Source: Oscillospiraceae bacterium
Lineage (GTDB): Bacteria > Bacillota > Clostridia > Oscillospirales > Oscillospiraceae
DNA length: 64,000 nt
Assembly (NCBI GenBank): GCA_020025305.1
Contig: JAHHSG010000002.1
Coordinates: forward strand, 135,228-199,227
Direction of reading: 5' to 3'
Shown here: positions 42,451 to 51,959 of the stretch, piece after piece
How the letters are laid out: the number at the start of each line of letters is the position of its first letter
How positions within the stretch are numbered: the stretch's first letter is position 1
The notes under the pieces: generated by a model
Seen by the model: the letters and a program-made list of their open reading frames with translations, nothing else
The model's database searches: none
What the model was told of the DNA's origin: nothing
Program-made: the position numbers and the translations under genes

Positions 42451-43272
42451 ATGTCTGTGGGAAAACAGCTGCAAAAAGTGCGGCGGAGCCATCATCTGAC
42501 GCAGGAACAATTTGCCGAGCAGCTGCAGGTTTCAAGACAGGCGGTTTCCAAGTGGGAATCGGGCCGCGGCTATCCGGAACTGGAGAAGATATTTTATATC
42601 TGTAATCGCTACGGTATTACGCCGAATCAGCTCTTTTGTGAAGAGGTGCCTCTGGGGGAAAGCGGACAACAGGCAGGGCTTATTCCGGGCGAGGCACGTT
42701 CTGCGTCTGCACCGGATGACAAGACAGTGCCCGGCCGGCGGAGACTTTTGTGGATCATTGTGGCCGCTACACTGGTACTGGCGCTGCTGATCGGCATCAT
42801 TCTGAAAGGAGGAGATGCAGATATGTATCAAGTGATTTGGATTGCGGCGATGGTGGTCTTCGGCGTTTTGGAGGCCGTCACGGTGGGACTGACCTCCATC
42901 TGGTTTGTGGCAGGTGCGCTGGGGGGATTGATTACCACCATGTGCGGCGGGCCGATTTGGCTGCAGTTGACCGTATTTTTCGTGGTGTCCATCGGCTGCC
43001 TGCTGCTGGCACGGCCTTTGGTGGAGAAATACGTCAACAAGACCACGACCGCAACCAATGCAGATCGGGTGCTGGGCGCTGTGGGCCGCGTCACGGAGAC
43101 GATTGATAATGCAGAGCCTGCCGGTGCCGTGTATGTGGACGGAAAAACCTGGACGGCCCGCAGCATTATGGATGAAGTCATTGAGCCGGACACACTGGTG
43201 CGTGTGGTGCGCATGGAAGGTGTAAGGCTTTTTGTAGCAGAAGTCAAAGAAGAGAATCAGGACAATGTGTAA
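42451..43272 (+). CDS. XRE-type HTH domain fused to NfeD domain
   Basis: The 273-residue frame joins two modules. Residues 1-60 are an XRE helix-turn-helix (LTQEQFAEQLQVSRQAVSKWESGRGYPELEKI), then a linker and a membrane helix (about 96-117). From residue 125 it is a complete NfeD protein: about three membrane helices (residues 128-190) and a C-terminal OB fold (VLGAVGRVTETIDNAEPAG). An AAAGGAGG lies 10 nt before M125 (42823), so the NfeD part can also be made alone as a 149-residue protein of normal NfeD length. It precedes the SPFH gene by 22 bp, the usual nfeD-slipin order. DNA binding tied to a membrane protein is unusual, and it may be a recent gene fusion. Confidence 0.82.
   Translation: MSVGKQLQKVRRSHHLTQEQFAEQLQVSRQAVSKWESGRGYPELEKIFYICNRYGITPNQLFCEEVPLGESGQQAGLIPGEARSASAPDDKTVPGRRRLLWIIVAATLVLALLIGIILKGGDADMYQVIWIAAMVVFGVLEAVTVGLTSIWFVAGALGGLITTMCGGPIWLQLTVFFVVSIGCLLLARPLVEKYVNKTTTATNADRVLGAVGRVTETIDNAEPAGAVYVDGKTWTARSIMDEVIEPDTLVRVVRMEGVRLFVAEVKEENQDNV
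42805..42825 (+). promoter_or_regulatory. internal Shine-Dalgarno and start for a short NfeD form
   Basis: AAAGGAGG at 42805-42812, spaced 10 nt from an in-frame ATG at 42823. It would give the NfeD module alone, 149 residues, ending at 43272. Confidence 0.6.
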
Positions 43273-43294
43273 AGAGTAAAAGGAGGATAAGATT

Positions 43295-44206
43295 ATGCCA
43301 GGACCCGGATTTATTGCGCTTGCAGTGATTGTCGTTTTTGCGCTGATCGTGATCGTGCGCAACATTTATGTGGTGCAGCAGTCCAAGGCCTATGTGGTGG
43401 AGCGCTTGGGGGCATTTCATGCCGTGATGGGTGTGGGTATCCACGTGAAGGTACCTTTCATTGACCGTGTGGTCAAGAAAGTTTCCTTGAAAGAGCAGGT
43501 GGCGGATTTCGATCCCCAGCCTGTCATCACCAAGGACAATGTCACGATGCAGATTGATACTGTGATCTACTTCCAGATTACAGATCCCAAGCTGTACACC
43601 TACGGTGTGGAGTATCCCATGAACGCCATCGAGAATCTGACCGCCACCACGCTGCGCAACATCATCGGTGCGCTGGATCTGGATCAGAGCCTCACCAGCC
43701 GCGATATCATTAACGCCAAGATGCGCTCCATTCTGGACGAGGCCACCGATCCCTGGGGCATCAAGGTCAACCGTGTGGAGCTGAAGAATATCCTGCCGCC
43801 CCGTGAGATCCAGAACGCCATGGAAAAGCAGATGAAGGCAGAGCGTGAGCGCCGTGAGTCCATTCTGCAGGCCGAGGGACAAAAGGCCAGCCAGATTCTG
43901 GTGGCCGAAGGTGAGCAGCAGTCCACCATCCTGCGCGCCGACGCGGCAAAGCAGGCAAGAATCATGGCGGCTGAGGCAGAGGCTGCTTCCATTCTGAAGG
44001 TACAGCAGGCATTGGCGGATGCGCTGAAGCTGCTGAACGAGTCTGCCCCCAACGATCAGGTCATCAAGCTCAAGGCACTGGAGGCCTTCCAGAAGGCCGC
44101 TGACGGCAAGGCCACCAAAATCATCGTTCCCAGTGAGATCCAGTCCCTGGCCGGGCTGGCATCCTCTGTCAAGACCATGTTCGAGGATGACAAAGCAGCC
44201 GAGTGA
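43295..44206 (+). CDS. SPFH/Band-7 membrane protein (QmcA/slipin-like)
   Basis: A 303-residue SPFH protein with an N-terminal membrane helix (FIALAVIVVFALIVIV), the SPFH domain (SKAYVVERLGAFHAVMGVGIHVKVPFID, then PVITKDNVTMQIDTVIYFQI), and a long coiled coil (about 180-250) with repeated Ala-Glu-Gly motifs. Such proteins form membrane microdomain rings with NfeD. It follows the HTH-NfeD frame by 22 bp, has its own AGGAGG site, and ends at a terminator at 44223-44259. Confidence 0.93.
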   Translation: MPGPGFIALAVIVVFALIVIVRNIYVVQQSKAYVVERLGAFHAVMGVGIHVKVPFIDRVVKKVSLKEQVADFDPQPVITKDNVTMQIDTVIYFQITDPKLYTYGVEYPMNAIENLTATTLRNIIGALDLDQSLTSRDIINAKMRSILDEATDPWGIKVNRVELKNILPPREIQNAMEKQMKAERERRESILQAEGQKASQILVAEGEQQSTILRADAAKQARIMAAEAEAASILKVQQALADALKLLNESAPNDQVIKLKALEAFQKAADGKATKIIVPSEIQSLAGLASSVKTMFEDDKAAE

Positions 44207-44222
44207 GTCGTTTGCAAAACAT

Positions 44223-44259
44223 AAAAGAGGAGCGTATCTGATGATACGCTCCTCTTTTT
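44223..44259. terminator. bidirectional terminator after SPFH gene
   Basis: AAAAGAGGAGCGTATC and GATACGCTCCTCTTTT form a near-perfect stem followed by T; the preceding A run makes it usable by the convergent gene. Confidence 0.85.
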
Positions 44260-44266
44260 GCGCGGA

Positions 44267-44521
44267 TTATACGCCGAATTTGGTGATGAGGCCGATGAGG
44301 ATGCACAGGGCGGCTCCGATGCGGATGCCGCGCTTGAGCTTCTTGGGATCCTGCCAATCCACACTCTTAGGCCATGTGGGGTGAATGAAGAAGATGGTTC
44401 CGTAAAAAACCCAGCTGATATTATGGAAAATTCCCATTTGGGTGACGTGGGCCAGAATAATAGCCACAATGGCCACCAGCAGGCACAGAAGAGCTTGCCT
44501 CTTAAAGGTGAGATGCAGCAT
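44267..44521 (-). CDS. small two-helix membrane protein
   Basis: The 84-residue protein has two hydrophobic helices: QALLCLLVAIVAIILAHV near the N-terminus and IGAALCILIGLITKF at the C-terminus. A third weak segment, SWVFYGTIFFI, lies between them. AAAGGAGG sits 6 nt before the ATG, which strongly supports translation. It is convergent with the SPFH gene and shares its terminator. I do not recognise the family. Confidence 0.65.
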   Translation of the reverse strand: MLHLTFKRQALLCLLVAIVAIILAHVTQMGIFHNISWVFYGTIFFIHPTWPKSVDWQDPKKLKRGIRIGAALCILIGLITKFGV

Positions 44522-44583
44522 AGAAGGCCTCCTTTCTTACATGGTACGGAATATAAAGTTGTCTTATTATAACGAATTACAGC

Positions 44584-44622
44584 ATAAAAAACAAGCCCCG
44601 AACACAAAAGGTTCGGGGCTTG
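44584..44622 (-). terminator. terminator of RNase J
   Basis: AAGCCCCGAAC and GTTCGGGGCTT around a short loop, followed by a T run on the minus strand. Confidence 0.85.
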
Positions 44623-44641
44623 CGGCAATCCCTTGTGCTTT

Positions 44642-46300
44642 TTACAGCTTGGTGACCATAGGGATGATCATGGGGCTGCGCTTGGTGCTCTTGTAGAGAT
44701 AGCTGCTGATCGCCGAGCGCACGGCGCGGCAAATCTCGCCGTCCTCCCGGCGCTTGCGGGCACTCATGTCCTCCACCGTGTTATAAGCGATGGTACGCAG
44801 TTCCTTCAAAAGTTCCTCGGACTCCTTCACATATACAAAGCCGCGGGTCACAATCTCCGGCTCGGAGAGGAGGTGGTGGTCATGGGAGGAGATGGGAAGT
44901 ACCACCACGACCATACCGTCGGCAGCCAGCAGGCGGCGGTCGTTCAGGACAACGCTGCCCACATCGCCCACGCCGCTGCCGTCCACAAAGACCTCGCCGG
45001 CGGGGACGGAGGCCTCGCACTTGATGTGCTTGGTGGTCAGTTCAATCACACCGCCGTTTTCTGCCACCACAATGTGGGTGGGATTCATGCCCATCTGCAT
45101 GGCCAGCTTCTTATGAATTTGCAGCATCCGCTGTTCGCCGTGGAGGGGGATGAAGAACCGGGGGCGCACCAGTGCGTGAATGATTTTCAATTCCTCTTGA
45201 CAGGCGTGTCCGGAGACGTGGAGCATATCGGCTTTGTCATAGATCACATCGGCGCCCTTGCGGAAAAGCTCGTTGATGACGCGGCCCACCGTTACCTCGT
45301 TGCCGGGGATGGCACTGGCGGAAATAATCACCTTGTCAGAGGGGCCGATGTCGATCTGCTTGTGGGTCGAGAAGGCCATGCGGTACAGGGCACTCATTTC
45401 CTCGCCCTGTGAGCCGGTGGTCACAATGACCTGCTGGGAGGGGGGAAGATTCTTGATGCGGTTGATCTCCATAAGCGTACCTTTAGGTACCTTCATATAC
45501 CCCAGCTCTGTGGACACCTTCAAAATATTTTCCATGCTTCGTCCGGTGACAGCCACCTTCCGCCCACAGGCTGCCGCAGCGTCCAGCACCTGCTGAATGC
45601 GGTGGACGTTGCTGGCAAAGGTGGTGACGATGATCCGCTTGTCGCAGTTGGAAAACTGACGCTTGAAGGTCTGCCCCACAGCGCTCTCGCTGAGGGTGTA
45701 GCCGGGACGTTCCACGTTGGTAGAGTCAGCCAGCAGTGCCAGCACGCCCTTTTTGCCCAGCTCACCCAGACGGGCCAAATCAATCACCTCGCCGTCAATG
45801 GGGGTGGAGTCGATTTTAAAGTCACCGGTGTGGATCACGGTGCCCATCCGGGTATGAATGGCGAAGGCCACAGAGTCAGCAATGGAGTGATTGACGTGGA
45901 TAAATTCCACTTGGAATTTACCGGCCTTGATGGTCTGTCCGGCCTCTACGGTCACCAGTTTGGTGGAGTTCACAAGACCGTGCTCCTGCAGTTTGAGCTT
46001 GATAAGGCCGGCCGTGAGCCGTGTGCAATAGATGGGCATGTTGACCTGCTTGAGAATGTAGGGAATTGCACCGATGTGATCCTCGTGGCCGTGGGTGATG
46101 AAGAGACCCCGCAGGCGGGAGCGGTTCTTAATAAGGTAAGATACGTCCGGGATCACGCAGTCGATACCATACATATCATCGCCCGGAAAGGCCATGCCGC
46201 AGTCCACTACGATGATCTCACCGCCGTACTCGTAAACGGTCATGTTCTTGCCGATCTCATTGAGACCGCCAAGAGGAATAATTTTCAGTTTTTCTGCCAT
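44642..46300 (-). CDS. rnj: ribonuclease J
   Basis: RNase J combines 5'-3' exonuclease and endonuclease activity in mRNA decay and rRNA maturation. The 552 residues have the metallo-beta-lactamase core: IPLGGLNEIGKN at the N-terminus, FITHGHEDHIGAIPYIL with zinc ligands, VHTGDFKIDSTP and the beta-CASP segments TTGSQGEE and HVSGHACQEELK. The C-terminal domain ends in the normal position. AAAGGAG precedes the ATG. It is divergent from gdpP and monocistronic. Confidence 0.96.
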   Translation of the reverse strand: MAEKLKIIPLGGLNEIGKNMTVYEYGGEIIVVDCGMAFPGDDMYGIDCVIPDVSYLIKNRSRLRGLFITHGHEDHIGAIPYILKQVNMPIYCTRLTAGLIKLKLQEHGLVNSTKLVTVEAGQTIKAGKFQVEFIHVNHSIADSVAFAIHTRMGTVIHTGDFKIDSTPIDGEVIDLARLGELGKKGVLALLADSTNVERPGYTLSESAVGQTFKRQFSNCDKRIIVTTFASNVHRIQQVLDAAAACGRKVAVTGRSMENILKVSTELGYMKVPKGTLMEINRIKNLPPSQQVIVTTGSQGEEMSALYRMAFSTHKQIDIGPSDKVIISASAIPGNEVTVGRVINELFRKGADVIYDKADMLHVSGHACQEELKIIHALVRPRFFIPLHGEQRMLQIHKKLAMQMGMNPTHIVVAENGGVIELTTKHIKCEASVPAGEVFVDGSGVGDVGSVVLNDRRLLAADGMVVVVLPISSHDHHLLSEPEIVTRGFVYVKESEELLKELRTIAYNTVEDMSARKRREDGEICRAVRSAISSYLYKSTKRSPMIIPMVTKL

Positions 46301-46714
46301 AATGGAAAAATTCTCCTTTATCGTTCATCAAAGTTGCACGACAAGAAAGCTGTACCGAAACGGCGCAGCAAAATAGAGACGGCTCAACGTACAGCAGCCC
46401 TGCATCGCTGCTTTCGGAGAGAAAATCGCCTTTTTGTCGTGTATGTAATTTTGTGGGGGATTCCCCTATATTTGATCGCGCTCCGAACCGCTTTCGGAAA
46501 TGCGAAGCATACAAAACAACACGGAAATTCGTGAATTTTTTTAAGTATAGCACAGATTTTGCTATTTGTACAGCCTTTTCCGTTCGCCTTTTTTCGTACA
46601 GAGGTGACAGATGCGGAAAATGGCTTGAGAATTGAAAGGAACTATGGTATGCTTAATCATTATATAATAGGTAAAATAGGAAGAGTTTGTGCTCCTATCG
46701 AAGGAGGGATCTTT
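46301..46714. other. divergent intergenic region between rnj and gdpP
   Basis: About 410 bp. A minus-strand promoter for rnj is plausible with TGTACA (46572-46567) and TATACT (46549-46544), 17 bp apart. No gene with a ribosome binding site lies inside it. Confidence 0.45.
46625..46653 (+). promoter_or_regulatory. promoter of the gdpP operon
   Basis: TTGAGA (46625-46630) and TATGCT (46648-46653) with a 17 bp spacer, about 60 bp before the gdpP ATG. Confidence 0.55.
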
Positions 46715-48703
46715 ATGAATAAGAAAATCAGTCGCCTTTTTAATACGAATCAAACCATTTATGTCCTGTGTTTGGCGCTTTTTGCTGTGGCAACCATCCC
46801 CTTTGAGCCGATGCTGGCGGTTGCCGAGGCATTGGTGGCGGTGCTGGCGTTCCTGTGGGGACGCAATGCCGGCCATGCTGCCCAGCAGACGGTGAGCCAG
46901 TATATGGATCGCTTTGTAGGGGGCAGAGACTCGGCACAGGCAAGTAATATGCTCTATATGCCTCTGCCTATGATGGTTTTTGATGTTTATGGCGGGGATG
47001 TGCTGTGGAGCAACGACGCATTTTTAAAGCTGACAGAACTGGATGAGAAGCTCTTTGAGTCCAAAGTAGAGAAGGTAATTCCGACCTTCTCTACCCACTG
47101 GCTGTTGGAGGGGAAGCGGGAGTATCCGGAGCTGGTGGTGTGGAAGGATCGAAAATATCAGGTCTTTGGCAATGTGGGACACTCCGATGCGATGTCCGGT
47201 GCGGTGGGTACTCTGGCCACCACCTACTGGATCGATGTGACAGAATCAGAGGAGATGCGGCGCCGTCTGGAAGAAACCAGACCGGTGGTGGGAATCCTTA
47301 TGGTGGACAATTATGAGGATCTGATGAAAGCCTGCCCGGAGAGCAAGCGCTCGGCCGTGCTGGCGGCACTGGAGGAGAAGATAGGCCAGTGGGTGGCTGA
47401 CTCCGGCGGATTGCTGCTCAAATATGATCGTGACCGTTATCTCTTCCTTTTTGAGGAGCGCAGCTTTCCCGGTTATGCGGAGCGGAAGTTTGACCTTTTG
47501 GATCAAGCCCGTGGTGTAGTGGCGGGAGAAGGCGTAGCGGCCACGTTGTCCATCGGTATTGGGCGGGATGCGGAGAGCTATGAAGCACTCTTTAAAAATG
47601 CATCTTTGGCATTGGAAATGGCCCTCTCCCGCGGTGGTGATCAGGCCGTGGTGAAGGATCATCAGAATTTCGATTTCTACGGCGGGCGCTCTAAAACCAC
47701 GGAAAAGCGCACGAAGGTAAAGTCCCGCGTCATGGCCAATGCCTTGGGCGAACTGATGCACGAAGCGGATCAAATCTATGCCATGGGTCACAAATATGCG
47801 GATATGGATTGTCTGGGTGCCGCAGTGGGTATTTGTGTTATTGCCCGAAAGCTGGGCAAGCAGGCTAAGATTGTGATTGATACAGAGAATAATGCCGCCC
47901 ATCCCGTGCTTCGCAAGCTGTTGGAACTGCCGGAATATGAGAATGTGTTTATCACGGGCAACGAGGCCTTTTTGCGCGCACAGCCCGGGGCGCTGCTGGT
48001 GGTGGTAGATACCAACCGTCCCGGCAGTGTGGAGTCGGAGGGACTGCTGGATGCCTGCAAGAGCGTGGCTGTCATCGACCACCACCGCCGCGGCAGCAGC
48101 TATATCGAGAAAATGGCGCTCAACTATCACGAGCCTTACGCCTCCTCCACCTGCGAACTGGTGACGGAACTGCTGCAGTACCTCATTGAGCCGGGGGATC
48201 TCCTGCGTGCAGAGGCGGAGGCATTGCTGGCGGGTATTGTACTGGATACCAAGAACTTCACCAATCGCACGGGCGGCCGCACCTTTGAAGCGGCGGCCTA
48301 TCTGCGCCGCATCGGCGCCGATACGGCGGATGTACAGCGCATGTTCCAGAGCGATCTGGAGTCCACCGTTGCACGCTATGATATTATCCGCAGGGCACAC
48401 CTCTATCGGGATACCATTGCCATTGTGGCGCTGGACGATGAGTGCGACCGTGTCACAGCGGCAAAGGCCGCCGACGAGCTGCTGACTCTCAAAGGGGTGC
48501 AGGCTTCCTTTGTGCTATATAAAAAAGAGGAAGGGGCCTACATTTCTGCCCGTTCGTTAGGCGAGGTCAACGTGCAGGTCATTGTTGAGGAACTGGGCGG
48601 TGGCGGAAATTCTACCACGGCTGGCGGGATGCTGCCAAATTGCATTGTGGGAGAGATGGAGGCTAAACTGAAGGCCGCCATTGACGAATATTTTGAGAAT
48701 TAA
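46715..48703 (+). CDS. gdpP: GdpP-type c-di-AMP phosphodiesterase
   Basis: GdpP hydrolyses cyclic di-AMP and so affects potassium and cell-wall balance. The 662 residues begin with two membrane helices (IYVLCLALFAVATIPF and MLAVAEALVAVLAFLWG), then a PAS-like domain and a degenerate GGDEF domain (around 190-320, with LEMALSRGGDQAVVK). The DHH domain has GHKYADMDCLGAA and VIDHHRR with metal-binding aspartates and histidines, and the DHHA1 domain ends with GGGGNSTTAGG. The ATG at 46715 has AAGGAGG upstream. It is the first gene of a Gram-positive-type gdpP-rplI-dnaB run. Confidence 0.95.
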   Translation: MNKKISRLFNTNQTIYVLCLALFAVATIPFEPMLAVAEALVAVLAFLWGRNAGHAAQQTVSQYMDRFVGGRDSAQASNMLYMPLPMMVFDVYGGDVLWSNDAFLKLTELDEKLFESKVEKVIPTFSTHWLLEGKREYPELVVWKDRKYQVFGNVGHSDAMSGAVGTLATTYWIDVTESEEMRRRLEETRPVVGILMVDNYEDLMKACPESKRSAVLAALEEKIGQWVADSGGLLLKYDRDRYLFLFEERSFPGYAERKFDLLDQARGVVAGEGVAATLSIGIGRDAESYEALFKNASLALEMALSRGGDQAVVKDHQNFDFYGGRSKTTEKRTKVKSRVMANALGELMHEADQIYAMGHKYADMDCLGAAVGICVIARKLGKQAKIVIDTENNAAHPVLRKLLELPEYENVFITGNEAFLRAQPGALLVVVDTNRPGSVESEGLLDACKSVAVIDHHRRGSSYIEKMALNYHEPYASSTCELVTELLQYLIEPGDLLRAEAEALLAGIVLDTKNFTNRTGGRTFEAAAYLRRIGADTADVQRMFQSDLESTVARYDIIRRAHLYRDTIAIVALDDECDRVTAAKAADELLTLKGVQASFVLYKKEEGAYISARSLGEVNVQVIVEELGGGGNSTTAGGMLPNCIVGEMEAKLKAAIDEYFEN

Positions 48704-48724
48704 TCTATGGAGGAGGAACATATA

Positions 48725-49174
48725 ATGAAAGTTATTTTGCAAAAGGATATTCGCGGTAAGGGGAAAAAGGGACAGCTCATTGAAGTAGCTGAGGGCTATG
48801 CCCGCAACTTTCTGCTGCCGCAGAAGGCCGCTGTGATTGCCACCCCGGATGCCGTTAATACGATGAAGCTGCAGGCCAAGGCCAAGGCCAAGGCGGATGC
48901 GGAGGCTAAGGCGGCGGCTGAGGAGATTGCCAAGAGATTGAAAGAGGCACAGGTGAAGATCTGCGCCAAGGGCGGCAACGGCGGCAAGCTGTTTGGCGCT
49001 GTCACCGGCAAGGAGATCTCCACGGCGCTCAAGGAGCAGTTTGACCTGGATATTGACAGCAAGAAGCTGGTGCTTTCCGAGCCCATCAAGGCGTTCGGCG
49101 GGTATCAGGTGAAGGTAAAGCTGGGGTTTGAGATCAATGGCACGGTGAACGTGATGGTAGTTGAGGAAAATTGA
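48725..49174 (+). CDS. rplI: 50S ribosomal protein L9
   Basis: A 149-residue ribosomal protein binding 23S rRNA. The N-terminal domain is [21 protein letters not shown] with [14 protein letters not shown], the connecting helix is Ala/Lys-rich (about 45-75), and the C-terminal domain has [14 protein letters not shown]. The ATG at 48725 has GGAGGA upstream. Position between gdpP and dnaB is conserved in Firmicutes. Confidence 0.97.
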   Translation: MKVILQKDIRGKGKKGQLIEVAEGYARNFLLPQKAAVIATPDAVNTMKLQAKAKAKADAEAKAAAEEIAKRLKEAQVKICAKGGNGGKLFGAVTGKEISTALKEQFDLDIDSKKLVLSEPIKAFGGYQVKVKLGFEINGTVNVMVVEEN

Positions 49175-49236
49175 CGCAAAGTGTTTCGGTATGCCGTGCT
49201 CTTGCGGCGTGCTTTTGAGATTAGGAGGGATGATCT

Positions 49237-50583
49237 ATGGATGAACTGCTGCTGCGGCAAATGCCCCATTCACCTCAGGCGGAGCAGGCAGTGCTGGGCT
49301 CCATGCTCATTGATTCCAACTGCGTCAAGGACGTGATGGATCAGCTGCAGCCCGAAGATTTCTACCTGCGGCAAAATCGGGAGATCTTTGAGACGATCTA
49401 CTCGATGTTCATCTACTCTAAGCCCATTGATGGTCTGACTGTGGCCGGAGAGATGGAGAAAAACGGGCTTTATAATGAGAATACCCGCTCCTATCTCGTT
49501 CAGATCATGGAGCTGACCCCCACCACGGCCAACGTGATGGAATATGTAAAAATGGTGCAGGAGAAGGCACTGATGCGGTCTGTGGCCACGGCGGCTGCTG
49601 ACATTACGGCCTTGGTACAGGAGGGAACCGGCACGGCGGCGGAGCTGCTGGAGACGGCGGAGCAAAAAATCTACGCCGTGCGCCGTGGGCGCAGTTCCCA
49701 GAACATGGTGTCCATCAGCTTGGTTTTGCAGGAGGTGGTAGATCGTCTTGCGGAGCTGAGTGCTTCCGGCGGCAATACGCTGCCCGGCCTTTCCACCGGC
49801 CTGAGCGCTATCGATGGGAAGATCAACGGTCTTAATAAGTCGGACCTGCTGCTGCTGGCCGCCCGTCCCGGTATGGGTAAAACCAGCCTTGCCCTGAACA
49901 TTGCCCTCAATGCGGCCAAGGAGTCCAACAAGACGGTGGCTATCTTCTCTTTGGAAATGTCACGGGAGCAGCTGGTCACCCGTATTCTTTCCAGTGAGGG
50001 GCTCATCGAAAATACCCGGATGGTGACGGGCAATCTGCGGGAGAGCGACTGGGTGAAGATTGCCGAGGCGGCCTCCACGCTGAGCCGTGTGGATATCCGC
50101 ATTGACGATAATCCGCTTTTGTCGGTGGCAGACATGAACGCCAAATGCCGCCGCCTGGATAATCTGGGCCTGGTGGTGATCGACTATCTGCAGTTGATGA
50201 CTTCTGCAGGGGGCAAGGGCTACAGCGGTGAAAACCGGCAGCAGGCAGTGTCGGATATTTCCCGTATGCTGAAAATTATGGCAAAAGAATTGCAGGTGCC
50301 GGTGCTGTGTCTGAGCCAGCTGTCCCGTGCCAACGAAAAGCGTGAAGATAAGCGCCCCATGCTTTCGGACCTGCGTGAGTCCGGCTCTATTGAGCAGGAT
50401 GCCGATATCGTCATGTTTATCTATCGTGATGATTATTATAATGAGGACTCGGAAAAGCGGAATATTGCTGAGTGCATTGTGGCGAAGAATCGTCACGGAG
50501 AAACGGGGAAGGTAGAGTTGCGGTGGATGCCGGACTATACGACCTTTGGAACGTTGGAAACCCGCTATGACGAGGACGAGTAA
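49237..50583 (+). CDS. dnaB: replicative DNA helicase DnaB
   Basis: The 448-residue hexameric helicase opens DNA at the replication fork. The N-terminal domain has MPHSPQAEQAVLGSMLID and LQPEDFYLRQNREIF, and the RecA-like domain has Walker A AARPGMGKTSLALN, then IFSLEMSREQL and Walker B VVIDYLQLM. The C-terminal LSQLSRANEKREDKRPMLSDLRESGSIEQDAD block is complete. AGGAGG is upstream of the ATG. In Bacillus this gene is called dnaC. Confidence 0.97.
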   Translation: MDELLLRQMPHSPQAEQAVLGSMLIDSNCVKDVMDQLQPEDFYLRQNREIFETIYSMFIYSKPIDGLTVAGEMEKNGLYNENTRSYLVQIMELTPTTANVMEYVKMVQEKALMRSVATAAADITALVQEGTGTAAELLETAEQKIYAVRRGRSSQNMVSISLVLQEVVDRLAELSASGGNTLPGLSTGLSAIDGKINGLNKSDLLLLAARPGMGKTSLALNIALNAAKESNKTVAIFSLEMSREQLVTRILSSEGLIENTRMVTGNLRESDWVKIAEAASTLSRVDIRIDDNPLLSVADMNAKCRRLDNLGLVVIDYLQLMTSAGGKGYSGENRQQAVSDISRMLKIMAKELQVPVLCLSQLSRANEKREDKRPMLSDLRESGSIEQDADIVMFIYRDDYYNEDSEKRNIAECIVAKNRHGETGKVELRWMPDYTTFGTLETRYDEDE

Positions 50584-50609
50584 GTCCTCGGAGATAGAAG
50601 GAATCGTTG

Positions 50610-51938
50610 ATGGATTTATTACCATGGATGAAACAATGGAATATGCTGCCCCGGCGCGGCGGTACCATTTTATGTGCCGTCTCCGGCGGGCGGGACTCGG
50701 TGTGCCTGCTGCACTATCTCTGCTCTCTACAGGAGGCGTGGGGTTTTACCGTGGCGGCGGCTCACTATAACCATCGCATGCGCCCCACCGCCCAGCGGGA
50801 TCAGGATTTCGTGACAGAGCTGTGCCGTTCACTGGCGGTCCCTCTCTATGTGGGGGCCGGGGATGTGTACAGTATAGCCCAGGAGCGCGGCTTGGGCGTG
50901 GAGGAGACGGGCCGAATGCTGCGCTATGCCTATTTAAATGAAGTGGCCGATACCATCGGGGCCGAGCGTATTGCTACGGCCCATCACCGGGACGATCAGG
51001 CGGAGACGGTGCTTTTGAATCTCCTGCGCGGCACGGGACCGGAGGGGCTGCGGGGGATTCCTGCGGTGCGGGGACGGCTGATCCGACCGTTGTTGAACAC
51101 TGGCCGTGAGGAGATTGAGGCATATCTTGCCCGGCATGGACTGAACCATGTGGAGGATGAAACCAACGAGTCCGTGGCCTTTGCCCGCAATCGGCTTCGG
51201 AAAAACGTGATGCCGGAGCTGGAGAAAATTCATCCTGCCGCACGGCGAAATATTGCCCGCGCTGCCGCTATTGTAGGGCGGGAGGATCGATTTCTCAATG
51301 AGCTTGCATCGGAGTATCTGCCCCCGGAGGGAACGGAAGTGGACTGCGCCGCACTGCACCGCGCACCGGAGGTGCTGCGGCCTCGGATGGTGCGGCTGCT
51401 GCTGGATCGGCTGGCAGTGGGCAAAAAGGACATGACGGCCGGTCATGTGGAGGCGGTGCTGGCACTGGCGATGGCGGGGCACGGCGGTATGGTAAGCTTG
51501 CCCGGCGGTGCATCTGCGGTTTGTCGGAAGGGACGGCTGCGGTTTACCCTTCTGGAGCCGGATCTGCCCGCATGTATGCCCTTGTCCCCGGGAGAAAACC
51601 GCTGGGGACCGTGGGGGATCCATGTGGAAATCAAAAACGGCGGGGAAATCCTACAAAAAAGGGATGCAATTTCACTCAAATGTGATATGATAAACCAGTC
51701 TTTGGAGGTGCTTCCTTGTCCGGATCGGCAACGCTTGACGCTGCCGGGCAGCCGTGGCAGCCGCAGTGTGAAGCGGCTTTTAAGTGAGCGGGGTGTGGCG
51801 CCGGAGGTGCGGATGCAGACACCGGCTTTCCAAGTGGATGGCTGCCTTGCCGCTGTGTGGGGGCTGGGTACAGACAGAGAATTTATGCCCGGAGGAACCG
51901 ACAGCTGGGTAGAAATCACCTTATATAGAAACAAATGA
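50610..51938 (+). CDS. tilS: tRNA(Ile)-lysidine synthase
   Basis: TilS modifies C34 of the tRNA that reads AUA. The 442 residues have the PP-loop ILCAVSGGRDSVCLLHYL at residues 20-37, and the HYNHRMRPTAQRDQDF and ATAHHRDDQAETVLLNLLRGTG segments of the N-terminal ATPase. The C-terminal half (about 330-442) forms the tRNA-binding domain and has the late VKRLLSERGV motif. The ATG at 50610 has AGAAGG upstream. It lies between dnaB and hpt, as usual. Confidence 0.93.
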   Translation: MDLLPWMKQWNMLPRRGGTILCAVSGGRDSVCLLHYLCSLQEAWGFTVAAAHYNHRMRPTAQRDQDFVTELCRSLAVPLYVGAGDVYSIAQERGLGVEETGRMLRYAYLNEVADTIGAERIATAHHRDDQAETVLLNLLRGTGPEGLRGIPAVRGRLIRPLLNTGREEIEAYLARHGLNHVEDETNESVAFARNRLRKNVMPELEKIHPAARRNIARAAAIVGREDRFLNELASEYLPPEGTEVDCAALHRAPEVLRPRMVRLLLDRLAVGKKDMTAGHVEAVLALAMAGHGGMVSLPGGASAVCRKGRLRFTLLEPDLPACMPLSPGENRWGPWGIHVEIKNGGEILQKRDAISLKCDMINQSLEVLPCPDRQRLTLPGSRGSRSVKRLLSERGVAPEVRMQTPAFQVDGCLAAVWGLGTDREFMPGGTDSWVEITLYRNK

Positions 51939-51959
51939 AAAAGATGGAGGATACGGACA

